A stretch of 64,000 nt of DNA, taken from an uncultured Bacteroidales bacterium (GTDB taxonomy: Bacteria > Bacteroidota > Bacteroidia > Bacteroidales > UBA932). Below are positions 7,148 to 15,496 of this stretch, in pieces. Numbering within the stretch: position 1 is the stretch's first letter; each line of letters opens with the position of its first letter. The notes beneath the pieces were generated by a model. It searched no databases, was not told the DNA's origin, and was given only the letters and a program-made list of their open reading frames with translations. The stretch covers positions 52,600 through 116,599 of the forward strand of contig CAJODQ010000003.1 of NCBI GenBank assembly GCA_905233345.1, read 5' to 3'. A program made the position numbers and the translations under genes.

Positions 7148-8083
7148 TTATAGGTTGACAAATAAAGCGATGCGCTCGGCGGCCAGCAGCAGGAGCAGGG
7201 TACCGAACCAGGGAACGGTGTTCCGGCGCGAAAGCGTGTCGAGCAGAAAGACGCTCAACAGCGGCGCGGTGGGCAACATGACCATCAGTCCGGCCGGCAG
7301 GGCGGGATAGTCGAGGAAGAGGAAGGTATAAACGCTCAGGCAGAGCGTCAGCAGCAGGAGCCGCACAATGGCGTGGTACTGTGCCGTTTTGTAGCGCGAC
7401 AGCCGCGGCACGATACGTAGGTAAGCCACGAGTGTCATGGCCACCGTGAAGCCCAAACGGACCAATGTGACCACCGGCAGGCTTGCACCGGGCAGGTGCA
7501 GGGTGCGCATCCCCGTCCAGCATGTCGCCAGCAGATCGACGGGGGACAGGGGATCGCCATGCAAAAAGCGGAGGGCCATCCACACGAGTGCCGGCAGCAG
7601 CAGGCCCAGCAGCGCAGTGATGACGTATTTTCCTTTTTCGGCGGCCTTGCCGATCGACGAAAGCAGTAGAACCGGCGCCAGCCAGAGCAGGGAGGGCAGC
7701 AGCAGCGCGGCTACCCCGAAGGGAAACCAGGTGCCGGCCGCGAATCGCAGACTCGGAACCAGGGCTGTGAAGCAAAGATACGCATAGAGGCTGACGGCCA
7801 GCAGCATCGCGACCCAGTGAAAAGCGGAGAAGCAGCAGGCTGCCGGATTGGCCATGGCCAGGAAAACATAGAACAGGGGCGTGACCATGGCGGACCCCAT
7901 CAGCATCCGCTGGTGGATGAAAAAGAGCGGAACACAGCAAAATAAGACAGCGAGCAGGGCCGGCAGACCGCTGGTGAGCAGATTTCCTGCGTGTGGCGCT
8001 GCCATCCAGCCCGTCAGGAAAAAGGCGGCGAGTACCAACACGATGGACGTGTAGACGGAAAAATCTGAAAACCTGCTGTTCAT
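7148..8083 (-). CDS. Multi-spanning membrane protein of unknown function
   Basis: 311 residues, almost entirely hydrophobic, with about eight to nine membrane segments (for example VYTSIVLVLAAFFLTGWMA, LLPSLLWLAPVLLL and LMVMLPTAPLLSVFLL). No transport or enzyme signature is recognised. Similar proteins occur in Bacteroidales genomes next to the small protein downstream, but I cannot name a function. The ATG at 8083 follows the -7 box at 8091-8098 by seven bases. A longer overlapping frame (7029-8093, same strand) is a shadow, since it shows no membrane pattern and has the composition of out-of-frame GC-rich DNA. Confidence 0.7.
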   Translation of the reverse strand: MNSRFSDFSVYTSIVLVLAAFFLTGWMAAPHAGNLLTSGLPALLAVLFCCVPLFFIHQRMLMGSAMVTPLFYVFLAMANPAACCFSAFHWVAMLLAVSLYAYLCFTALVPSLRFAAGTWFPFGVAALLLPSLLWLAPVLLLSSIGKAAEKGKYVITALLGLLLPALVWMALRFLHGDPLSPVDLLATCWTGMRTLHLPGASLPVVTLVRLGFTVAMTLVAYLRIVPRLSRYKTAQYHAIVRLLLLTLCLSVYTFLFLDYPALPAGLMVMLPTAPLLSVFLLDTLSRRNTVPWFGTLLLLLAAERIALFVNL

Positions 8084-8090
8084 TACGGTA

Positions 8091-8098
8091 CAAAGTTA
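8091..8098 (-). promoter_or_regulatory. -7 box TAACTTTG for the 8083-6683 unit
   Basis: TAACTTTG on the minus strand ends seven bases before the ATG at 8083, predicting a very short leader. A rough TATATTTA-like box for the divergent lipoprotein gene lies in the same 54-base gap. Confidence 0.6.
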
Positions 8099-8137
8099 GA
8101 TAAATCGTAAATATTTGTTATATTTACAGTCTGTAAA

Positions 8138-8713
8138 ATGGGTAGAATTACAAAAATAATCTGGTGCGCCGCGCTGGCCCTGTCGATTTTGGCTGTGACA
8201 GGCTGCAAGCCGGAGGGTGTGATCCCCCCGAAGGACCTGTCGTCGATCTTCGCCGAGTTCTATTTGGCCGACGCGACCATCGAAGTGGTGCAGGAGAGCG
8301 GTTCGAAGACGATGCCCTTCGACTCGCTCCGCGTGTACCGGCCCATCCTGGAAGCCCGCGGCTATACCGACGAGGACTTCCGCACATCGCTCAATTATTA
8401 CCTGCACGACCCCAAGACCCTAATGAAGATCTGCGAGAACGCCCGCGACGAGCTGCTGAAACGCGCGGACATGGCGGCGAACGAACGCATCGTAGATGAC
8501 GTAGACCACGAAAAGGAGCAGCAACTGGATGAGCGCCCGGCGCCTGAAAAGCGCGTTCCGCAAGCCGTGCAGGAAGGCACCGAGCCCGAGCTTGAAAAAC
8601 GGGATGCCACGCCTGATACCGGCGACAAGCCGGCCCGCAAGGCCCCCCAGCGCAAGAAGCGCCAGAAGATGACCCGCCAGGAACTGAAACAACTGGAGAA
8701 AGAATTGCAATAG
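8138..8713 (+). CDS. DUF4296-type lipoprotein
   Basis: A 191-residue lipoprotein with a signal ending VTGC (Cys 23). The following ~90 residues match the DUF4296 pattern of Bacteroidota: GVIPPKDLSSIFAEFYLADA, then a helical FRTSLNYYLHDPKTLMKICENARDEL. The tail (about residues 115-191) is charged and low in complexity, rich in Lys, Glu, Pro and Gln. No enzyme motif is present and the role is unknown. It ends five bases before deoC, so the two are probably transcribed together. Confidence 0.75.
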   Translation: MGRITKIIWCAALALSILAVTGCKPEGVIPPKDLSSIFAEFYLADATIEVVQESGSKTMPFDSLRVYRPILEARGYTDEDFRTSLNYYLHDPKTLMKICENARDELLKRADMAANERIVDDVDHEKEQQLDERPAPEKRVPQAVQEGTEPELEKRDATPDTGDKPARKAPQRKKRQKMTRQELKQLEKELQ

Positions 8714-8718
8714 CGACT

Positions 8719-9510
8719 ATGGAAAAACAAGCGATATACAAAGCCGTGCTGGGGATGATCGACCTGACCTCCCTCAACGGCAGCGACACCTACAGCAAGA
8801 TCGCCACGATGACGGAGAAGGTGAACCATTTTCACGGAACCTTCCCCGACTATCCGCTCCCGGCCTCGATCTGTGTCTATCCCAACTTTGCGAAAACCGT
8901 GGCGGAGACCCGCACCAACCCCGATGTCCATGTGACGGTGGTGGGCGGCTGCTTCCCGGCTTCACAGAGCCCCCTGCCCGTGAAGATCGCCGAGTGCGAC
9001 ATGGCCGTGCGAGACGGCGCCGATGAAGTCGACATCGTGCTGGCCCTCAACTCCTTCCTGGAGAACAATTACAAGGAAGCTGAACGTGAGATCGTGGAGA
9101 TTGGCCAGGCCATCCGTGCCATCAAGCCCGGTGTGCACCTGAAAGTGATCCTCGAGACGGGCGCCCTCAAAGAGAAGGCCCTCATCGAAGACGCATCCTT
9201 CCTGGCCATGGAAGCCGGTGCCGATTTCATCAAGACCTCGACCGGCAAGATCGCCGTGTCCGCGACGCCCGAAGCCGCCGAAATCATGTGCCGCTGCATC
9301 AAGGACTATACCGCCCGGAGCGGCCGCATGGTGGGCTTCAAGCCTGCCGGCGGCATCGCCACCCCCGAAGACGCCGTGACCTACTGGAACATCGTGTCGG
9401 ACATCCTGGGTGAGAAATGGCTCGACAAGCGCTGGTTCCGCTTCGGCGCCAGCCGCATGGCCAACAACCTGCTTTCCGCGCTGGAAGGCCATGAAGTGAA
9501 ATACTATTGA
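8719..9510 (+). CDS. deoC: Deoxyribose-phosphate aldolase
   Basis: Cytosolic class I aldolase that splits 2-deoxyribose-5-phosphate into glyceraldehyde-3-phosphate and acetaldehyde during deoxynucleoside breakdown. The Schiff-base lysine is in FIKTSTGK (Lys 172). The partner residues are Asp 105 in ADEVDIVL and Lys 208 in VGFKPAGGI, so all three catalytic residues are present. At 263 residues it is close to the E. coli type. The next gene starts 11 bases after its stop, and a salvage role fits the nearby deaminase and nucleobase permeases. Confidence 0.95.
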   Translation: MEKQAIYKAVLGMIDLTSLNGSDTYSKIATMTEKVNHFHGTFPDYPLPASICVYPNFAKTVAETRTNPDVHVTVVGGCFPASQSPLPVKIAECDMAVRDGADEVDIVLALNSFLENNYKEAEREIVEIGQAIRAIKPGVHLKVILETGALKEKALIEDASFLAMEAGADFIKTSTGKIAVSATPEAAEIMCRCIKDYTARSGRMVGFKPAGGIATPEDAVTYWNIVSDILGEKWLDKRWFRFGASRMANNLLSALEGHEVKYY

Positions 9511-9521
9511 TTCCTGTTCCC

Positions 9522-10718
9522 ATGGACGATATCCTCATCAAAAACGTACTGCTCTTCGGCAAGAAAGCGAATGTGCTGATCAAAGGCAATCGCTTCAGCA
9601 GTGTCGACGCGCCCGCCGACGCCCAGGCCCGCCAAGTGATCGATGGGGAAGGGATGGCTATCCTGCCGCCCTTCTACAACACGCACACCCACGCCGCCAT
9701 GAGCCTGTTGCGCGGCTATGCCGACGACATGCCGCTTCAGAAATGGCTGACCGAATACATCTGGCCCTTCGAAGAGAAAATGACGGCGGCAGACATCCGC
9801 GAAGGCTCGCGCATTGCGGTGCGGGAGATGATCAAATCGGGCACTGTCTTCTTCTCCGACATGTATTTCGACATTGAGGAGACCATCGACTTGGTGAACG
9901 AATACGGTATGCGCGCCGCCATCGGCGTGACCTTCATGGAATCGCACAGCAAATCGCAGCAGGACGACAAGCTCGACCTGCTCAAGCACTGGACAGATCC
10001 GACGGGAGGGCGTGTCACCCTCACCGTGGCGCCGCACGCCATCTATACGGTCGGTCCCGATCTGCTGAAACGCTGCTCCCGGACGGCCCGCGACCTGGGC
10101 CTCAAGCTCCACATTCACATATCGGAAACCCGCAAGGAAGTGGATGACTGCCTGCGGGAGCACGGCACCACGCCGGTCCGCTATCTTGATCAGCTGGGTG
10201 TGCTGGGCCCCGAAGTGGTGGCCGCCCATGTGGTCCATGCTGACACGGAGGAACTCGCGCTGCTGGCCAAACGCGGCGTGACCATCGCCCACTGCCCCTG
10301 CTCGAACCTGAAGCTCTCCTCTGGCATTTTCCCTTATAAGCAGGCCAAGGAGGCTGGTTGCCGTGTTACCCTGGGTACTGACGGCGACAGCTCGAACAAC
10401 AACCTCGACATGCGCGAGGAGATGAAATTTGCCGCCCTGATCGCGAAATGCTCGAGCGGCGACCCCGAAACAATGCCGGCCCACGAGGCGCTGGAGATCG
10501 CTACGCGCAACGGCGCCGAAGCCTTCGGCATCGACGCTGGCGACATCGCAGCGGGCAAACTGGCCGACGCCATCCTCATCCGGCTCGACGACGAGCGGAT
10601 GCAGCCCCTCCACCATCTTGTTTCCAACTGGGTGTACGCCGCTGGCAGCGACATCGTCGATACGGTGATCTGCGACGGCCGCATCCTGATGCAACATCGC
10701 CAATTCCCCAACGACTAG
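9522..10718 (+). CDS. Amidohydrolase of the MtaD/SsnA deaminase family
   Basis: A cytosolic metal-dependent deaminase, probably acting on an adenosine-type compound such as 5'-deoxyadenosine, 5'-methylthioadenosine or S-adenosylhomocysteine. Metal-binding motifs are FYNTHTHAAM (His 55 and His 57), a later HIHISET, AAHVVHADTEE, and GTDGDSSNNN with the catalytic Asp. The final beta-sandwich segment contains GKLADAILIRLDD, as usual for the family. The ATG at 9522 is preferred to an in-frame TTG at 9507 that overlaps deoC. At 398 residues it is somewhat shorter than typical MtaD proteins (about 420-440). The exact substrate cannot be told from sequence. Confidence 0.82.
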   Translation: MDDILIKNVLLFGKKANVLIKGNRFSSVDAPADAQARQVIDGEGMAILPPFYNTHTHAAMSLLRGYADDMPLQKWLTEYIWPFEEKMTAADIREGSRIAVREMIKSGTVFFSDMYFDIEETIDLVNEYGMRAAIGVTFMESHSKSQQDDKLDLLKHWTDPTGGRVTLTVAPHAIYTVGPDLLKRCSRTARDLGLKLHIHISETRKEVDDCLREHGTTPVRYLDQLGVLGPEVVAAHVVHADTEELALLAKRGVTIAHCPCSNLKLSSGIFPYKQAKEAGCRVTLGTDGDSSNNNLDMREEMKFAALIAKCSSGDPETMPAHEALEIATRNGAEAFGIDAGDIAAGKLADAILIRLDDERMQPLHHLVSNWVYAAGSDIVDTVICDGRILMQHRQFPND

Positions 10719-10722
10719 TACG

Positions 10723-11820
10723 ATGAAAAAGAAGGTGGAAGAATACGGGCTCGACCTGCACGGAACGATGATCCTGGAGGAATACCGGGAGAATCTGGCG
10801 ACCTATGCCAAGATGAAGGAGGTTATCCTCAAGGCGCTGACGGATTGTATGAAACGCAGCAACATCATTGTCAGCGGCGTTGAGGGGCGTGTAAAGACCG
10901 AGGAGAGCCTGGCCGGCAAGCTGGAGCTGAAGGGGAACAAGTACGGCGACATCTCGGACATCACCGACCTGGTGGGCGTACGCGTGATCACCTTCTACAC
11001 CGAGGAAGTCGATAAGATTGCCGCCTTGGTCGACAAGATTTTCGAGGTCGACTGGGAGAACTCGGTGGACAAGCGCAAACAGCTGGGCAAGGACAGCTTC
11101 GGCTACATGTCGCTCCACTATATCTGCCGGATTCCCAAAGAACTCTTCCAGGATCCCGCCTATCCCCTCATCAACGCGATCCGCTTCGAGGTGCAGATGC
11201 GCACGGCCCTCCAGCACGTATGGGCTTCCATGAACCACGATATCGGCTACAAGACCGGGGTGGAGGTTCCGCCCGAGCATCTGCGGAGCCTGACGCGCCT
11301 GGCGGGCATCCTCGAACTGGCCGACGAAGAATTCAGCCGCATCCGCAAGGAGATCACGGATTACCGCCGCAAGGCCGAGCAGCTGGTGAAGGACGGCAAC
11401 TTCGACGCCGTGTCGCTCAATGGCGATACCTGGCGCAATTACCTGGCCCTCGATCCTTTCGCGTTGCTCAATACCAAGATTGCCGCCATCAACCAGGCTG
11501 AGATCCAGCAGTTGAGCGGCATGCCGTATCTGGAGCCCCTGCTGCAGATGGGCCTCAAGACCCTGGGCGACGTGGAGCAGCTGCGCAAGAAATATTCGGA
11601 AAAGGCCTATCAGTTGGCTGTCTACCAGATCAGCGGCACCGACCTGGACATCATCGCCTCCACGCTCGGCCTGCAGAACATCTGCATCGTCTACGTGGCG
11701 GAAAAGGGCGGCGCCAAGGGCATCGAGTTTTTCCTCGATATGCTGAACGGACCTTCCAAGTACAACGCCGGAACGGCGCAACGCTTATTTGATACATACA
11801 CCCAAATACACGATATGTGA
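10723..11820 (+). CDS. RelA/SpoT-type (p)ppGpp synthetase domain protein
   Basis: Predicted cytosolic alarmone synthetase, transferring pyrophosphate from ATP to GDP or GTP. The synthetase core (about residues 40-180) has ISDITDLVGVRV, SFGYMSLHY and RFEVQMRTALQHVWASMNHDIGYK, which match the conserved nucleotide-binding, GYxSxHY and EVQxRT motifs. No HD hydrolase, TGS or ACT domain is attached. The C-terminal ~150 residues look helical, with a helix-hairpin-helix-like stretch, and are not recognised. At 365 residues it is longer than classic small alarmone synthetases. Its stop overlaps the next start (TGATG), and that gene carries a hydrolase-like HD domain, so synthesis and breakdown may be paired. 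Confidence 0.85.
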   Translation: MKKKVEEYGLDLHGTMILEEYRENLATYAKMKEVILKALTDCMKRSNIIVSGVEGRVKTEESLAGKLELKGNKYGDISDITDLVGVRVITFYTEEVDKIAALVDKIFEVDWENSVDKRKQLGKDSFGYMSLHYICRIPKELFQDPAYPLINAIRFEVQMRTALQHVWASMNHDIGYKTGVEVPPEHLRSLTRLAGILELADEEFSRIRKEITDYRRKAEQLVKDGNFDAVSLNGDTWRNYLALDPFALLNTKIAAINQAEIQQLSGMPYLEPLLQMGLKTLGDVEQLRKKYSEKAYQLAVYQISGTDLDIIASTLGLQNICIVYVAEKGGAKGIEFFLDMLNGPSKYNAGTAQRLFDTYTQIHDM

Positions 11821-13232
11821 TGGCAAACAAGTACATAGACAGCACTTTACTGGACAAGGCCATCTGCTTCGCCGTGCGCGCCCACCAGAATACTGAGCGC
11901 CGCGGGAAGGGCTTCCCCTATATTGTTCATCCGCTCGAAGCCGTGTCCATCGTGGCGACCATTACGCCCGATCAGAAACTGCTCGCAGCTGCCGCCCTGC
12001 ACGACGTGGTGGAGGACACCGACATCACGCTCGATGACCTGCGCCGCGAATTCGGCGAGCGCGTCGCCCTGCTCGTAGAGAAGGAAAGCGACAAGTTCGT
12101 GGAAGGCGTGAGCGAAGCGGACAGCTGGCGCGACCGCAAGCAGGCGGCCATCAACCGCATTGCCGATGCCCCCCGGGATGCCCAGATCGTGGCCATGGGT
12201 GACAAGCTCTCCAACATGCGCGCCATCGCCCGCGACTACGACGAACTGGGCGACAAACTCTGGGACCGTTTCCACGCTCCCGGCGGCCGTGCCGACCATG
12301 AATGGCATTACCGCGGCCTCGCCCAGTCGCTCAGCACCCTGGCCGGCACGCACGCCTTCAGCGAGTTTACCGCCCTCATCGAGCACGTGTTCGGCAAGCC
12401 CAAGCCCGAACCCATCAACCTGGACGACTATGAAGTGAGCGGCGACGGCTACACGGCCATCAGCTACAACCACAAGGATGGCAAGCGCATGATGAAGCTC
12501 TATGCCGAATATATGCCGATTTCCGAGCCGGAGCGCGAGCTCGCGCAGAGTTGGGCCATCATGGACCTGGGCCTGCATATCCCGCGTGCTTTCCGCCTGG
12601 TGACCGATGGCAAGCGGGTAGGGGTTGAGTTTGAACGCATCGTGAAGAAGCGCTCCTTCTCCCGCGCCATCTCGCAGGAGCCGGAGAACATGGAAGCGTA
12701 TATGAAAGCCTTCGCAGCGGAATGCCGGAAGCTCCACGCCAAGCCCTGCAACACACACGCGTTTGAATCGGTCAAGGACCATTTCAACCGTGCCATCGGC
12801 GCCTCGCGCGATTTTACCGAGGCCGAGAAGCAGCGCCTGCACGCCTTTGTCAACGAAGCGCCCGATGCGACCACCTGTCTTCATGGCGACATGCACATGG
12901 GCAACATCATCACCGACGGTGAGCAGAACTGGTGGATCGATCTGGCGGACTTCCGCTACGGCCATCCGTATTTTGACATGGGCATGCTGTACTTCGTGTG
13001 CATCAGCAACCCGTCCGACGAGATGGCGCAGAAGATCTTCCACCTGTCCCACGCCCAGATGATGCAGGCATGGGAGCTCTTCGTCCGTTATTATTTCGGG
13101 CCTGACGTTACGCTGGAAGAGGCCAATCGGCTGATTGCGCCCTACGCTTCGCTTTATATGATCCATTTCGCCAACCGGGAAGCCATGCTTCCGCACTGGC
13201 GCATTGCTATTGACAACACCTTACTGAAGTAA
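11820..13232 (+). CDS. HD-domain (MESH1/SpoT-hydrolase-like) protein fused to a phosphotransferase-like kinase
   Basis: A two-domain cytosolic protein of 470 residues. Residues 1-190 form an HD hydrolase like the SpoT/MESH1 (p)ppGpp hydrolase: RAHQ...GKGFPYIVHPLEAV (His 37), ALHDVVEDTDIT (His 61-Asp 62, Glu 65-Asp 66) and MGDKLSNM. Residues about 205-470 resemble aminoglycoside/choline-type kinases, with HGDMHMGN (His 355 to Asn 362) as catalytic loop and IDLADF (Asp 374) as metal-binding motif. This kinase group resembles a paralogous family I remember from Fibrobacter. Start ATG 11820 overlaps the synthetase stop. The kinase substrate is unknown; the pairing with the synthetase suggests alarmone turnover. 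Confidence 0.8.
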   Translation: MANKYIDSTLLDKAICFAVRAHQNTERRGKGFPYIVHPLEAVSIVATITPDQKLLAAAALHDVVEDTDITLDDLRREFGERVALLVEKESDKFVEGVSEADSWRDRKQAAINRIADAPRDAQIVAMGDKLSNMRAIARDYDELGDKLWDRFHAPGGRADHEWHYRGLAQSLSTLAGTHAFSEFTALIEHVFGKPKPEPINLDDYEVSGDGYTAISYNHKDGKRMMKLYAEYMPISEPERELAQSWAIMDLGLHIPRAFRLVTDGKRVGVEFERIVKKRSFSRAISQEPENMEAYMKAFAAECRKLHAKPCNTHAFESVKDHFNRAIGASRDFTEAEKQRLHAFVNEAPDATTCLHGDMHMGNIITDGEQNWWIDLADFRYGHPYFDMGMLYFVCISNPSDEMAQKIFHLSHAQMMQAWELFVRYYFGPDVTLEEANRLIAPYASLYMIHFANREAMLPHWRIAIDNTLLK

Positions 13233-14552
13233 ATGCACTATATCTTCATCATCAACGGTCGGGAGGACAAAGCCTTCATCGCGGAAGACGTGGATCGCCA
13301 GATCCGGGAATTCGGCCCGGGCCTGGACTATGAGATCTACAAGACCCGTGGTGTGGGCGACGGCACCCGCTTCGTGAAGATCTTCTGCGACCTCCACCCG
13401 AATGCACAAGTTTGTTTCGTGGCGTGTGGTGGCTCGGGGACCCTCAACGAAGTGGCTTCCGGCATGGTGGGATCGCACGGAAAGCAATTGGGCTATCTGG
13501 CATACGGTTCCACGAATGACTTCATCAAGTGCTTCCCAGACCACGACTTCTCTTCGTTGCGGAAGATGCTTTCGGGTGAAGTCCATCCCATTGACATCAT
13601 CAAGGTCAACGACAGCTATGCCATCAATGTCATCAACATTGGCTTTGATGCCGTGGTGTCTACGATTGCCAACCAGACCATCGAGGATGGAAATACCGAC
13701 CCGGAGAGCGTCAAGAAAGCGTATAACCGGGGTATCTTCCGTGCCGTGCTCATGGCGCGCAACAACAAGATTCGTATCGAGGCTGACGGCGAGCGCCTGA
13801 ACCGGAACCGGATGCTGCTTTGCACCGTCGCGAACGGTCGCGTGTGTGGCGGGGAATTCCGCTGTGCGCCCCGCGCTGAGGTCGACGACGGCTGGATGGA
13901 AGTCTGCCTGATCCGGCCGATGTTTCTGCTCACCTTCCTGAAAATCCTCCCCATTTACCGGAGCGGCAGGCACCTCGACACGCCCTGGGTCATGAAGCGG
14001 ATGCACTACAAGCGGGCCCGGCACGTGGAAGTGATCTCCAACGCCCTGATCGACGTTTCTCTCGACGGAGAGAGTTTTTCCAGCCATACATTCAATATTG
14101 AGATATTACCCCAAGAAGTCAATTTTATCCTTCCTTCGCTCATAACTATGAAAAAAAGATTTGAACCCATCATCGACAAATGCGGAGAGATTATCGAATA
14201 TCTGATGTCTTCCCCTGACATTCCGCAAGACGAAGCGTTGCAGTTCAAGATCCGGCTCTCCATTGAGGAGGCCGTCGAAAATGTGGTCCGTTACGCCTAT
14301 GAAGGCGGCATGGGATGGATCGAAGTGGGCACGGAACTCGACCCCGAAGGCGTGATGCTGACCATTTTGCTCCGGGATGCGGGCGTTCCTTTCAATCCGC
14401 TTGAGAAAGCCGATCCCGACGTCACCCTGTCGGCAGAAGACCGGCAAATAGGTGGCCTGGGCATATTCCTTTGCAAGCAGCTCATGGATCACATCGAATA
14501 CAAATACGAGGATGGTTGCAACGTCCTGATTATGCGAAAGAAATTACAATGA
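13233..14552 (+). CDS. Diacylglycerol/lipid-kinase domain fused to an RsbW-like anti-sigma ATPase domain
   Basis: 439 residues in one uninterrupted frame. Residues 1-300 are a DAGK/YegS-type lipid kinase: CGGSGTLNEVA at 65-75 and YGSTNDF at 91-97, then the beta-sandwich part. The usual GGDGT motif reads GGSGT, so a normally conserved Asp is Ser. Residues about 306-439 are a GHKL ATPase of the RsbW/SpoIIAB kind: N-box IEEAVENVVRYAYEGG, RDAGVPFNP and GGLGIFLCKQLMD. Such ATPases phosphorylate STAS proteins and bind sigma factors; matching STAS and PP2C genes lie downstream. An internal ATG at 14148 begins the ATPase half, but no stop separates the halves. Starts right after the HD-kinase stop. 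Confidence 0.82.
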   Translation: MHYIFIINGREDKAFIAEDVDRQIREFGPGLDYEIYKTRGVGDGTRFVKIFCDLHPNAQVCFVACGGSGTLNEVASGMVGSHGKQLGYLAYGSTNDFIKCFPDHDFSSLRKMLSGEVHPIDIIKVNDSYAINVINIGFDAVVSTIANQTIEDGNTDPESVKKAYNRGIFRAVLMARNNKIRIEADGERLNRNRMLLCTVANGRVCGGEFRCAPRAEVDDGWMEVCLIRPMFLLTFLKILPIYRSGRHLDTPWVMKRMHYKRARHVEVISNALIDVSLDGESFSSHTFNIEILPQEVNFILPSLITMKKRFEPIIDKCGEIIEYLMSSPDIPQDEALQFKIRLSIEEAVENVVRYAYEGGMGWIEVGTELDPEGVMLTILLRDAGVPFNPLEKADPDVTLSAEDRQIGGLGIFLCKQLMDHIEYKYEDGCNVLIMRKKLQ

Positions 14553-15496
14553 GACGTCTCCTTTTAGCCGCACTCCTGCTCTTGACAGCAGTGGCGCTAC
14601 CGGCCCAGGAGGTTATCACCTTCATGCCGCAGTGGCTGCCGCAGACCCAGTTCGCGGGCTATTATGTAGCCCTCGAAAAGGGCTTCTATGCGGAAGAAGG
14701 CCTCGACGTGATCGTGGATCACTTCGGCGGCAGTTCCACGGGGACGGCGCTGGAGAAGATCGAGCACAACAAGGTCGATATCATCACATCTCAGCTGGTT
14801 TCGGTCATGATCGAGCGGGAGCGGGGAAAGCGCCTGATCAATGTCCTGCAGACCTCCCAGGTCAACGGCCTGATGTGTGCGGCCCATTTTCCCATTGATT
14901 CACCGGCGGCGCTCAACGACACCAAGATCGGCCGCTGGAAAGTGGGCTTCGGCGATGTTTGCGACCTTTTCTGCTTCAAGAACGGACTGCACGTGAACTG
15001 GATTCCCTATATCCAGGGCATCAACCTGTATGTGTCGGGTGCCGTCGATGCGCTCCTCTGCTACAGCTACAGCGAATTTATTCAGCTCGAGTTGGCGACG
15101 GGCGGCATTCCGGAGAGCCACCGAATCCGTTTCAGTGACTACGGTCTCAACTATCCGGAAGACGGGCTCTATGTAACGGAACAGTATTATAAGAAACACA
15201 AGGATGCGGTCGACAAGTTCGTGCGGGCTTCCCGGCGGGGCTGGGAATACGCGCGTACGCACCGGGAGGAAGCACTGGATATTTCCATGAAGGTGATTGC
15301 GGAATTCAATGTGGCCACCAATCGCACGTTTCAGCGCCTGATGCTCGATGAGATTCTGCAGCTGCAAGTCAATCCGGTAACGGGGAAGGCCGATTATGCG
15401 CCGGTACGCCACGAAGTTTTCGAGGAACTCAACCGCTCGCTGTGCGAGGCGGGAATCCTGCATTCCACCCTAAAATATGAGGAGATGATCCGATGA
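14549..15496 (+). CDS. NMT1/THI5-like periplasmic substrate-binding protein
   Basis: A 315-residue secreted binding protein with a signal peptide (MRRLLLAALLLLTAVALPAQ) and no lipobox. The mature protein opens with FMPQWLPQTQFAGYYVALEKGFYAEEGLDV, the hallmark of NMT1/THI5 binding proteins for pyrimidine, taurine-like or other small ligands. Binding-protein features continue to about residue 300. No permease or ATPase gene is nearby; instead the next gene is a Cache-HAMP-PP2C phosphatase overlapping by four bases. That suggests a sensory role rather than transport, which is an inference. Start ATG 14549 overlaps the upstream stop (ATGA). The ligand is unknown. Confidence 0.82.
   Translation: MRRLLLAALLLLTAVALPAQEVITFMPQWLPQTQFAGYYVALEKGFYAEEGLDVIVDHFGGSSTGTALEKIEHNKVDIITSQLVSVMIERERGKRLINVLQTSQVNGLMCAAHFPIDSPAALNDTKIGRWKVGFGDVCDLFCFKNGLHVNWIPYIQGINLYVSGAVDALLCYSYSEFIQLELATGGIPESHRIRFSDYGLNYPEDGLYVTEQYYKKHKDAVDKFVRASRRGWEYARTHREEALDISMKVIAEFNVATNRTFQRLMLDEILQLQVNPVTGKADYAPVRHEVFEELNRSLCEAGILHSTLKYEEMIR

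Noticed and set aside
7029..8093. A 354-residue minus-strand frame overlapping the membrane protein gene
   Set aside because: The frame at 7148-8083 has clear membrane segments and a promoter, while this one is Arg/Pro-rich and without structure.
14148..14552. A separate anti-sigma ATPase gene starting at the internal ATG at 14148
   Set aside because: The lipid-kinase frame runs through without a stop, and there is no clear start signal at the internal ATG, so a fusion is the simpler reading. Internal initiation is not excluded.
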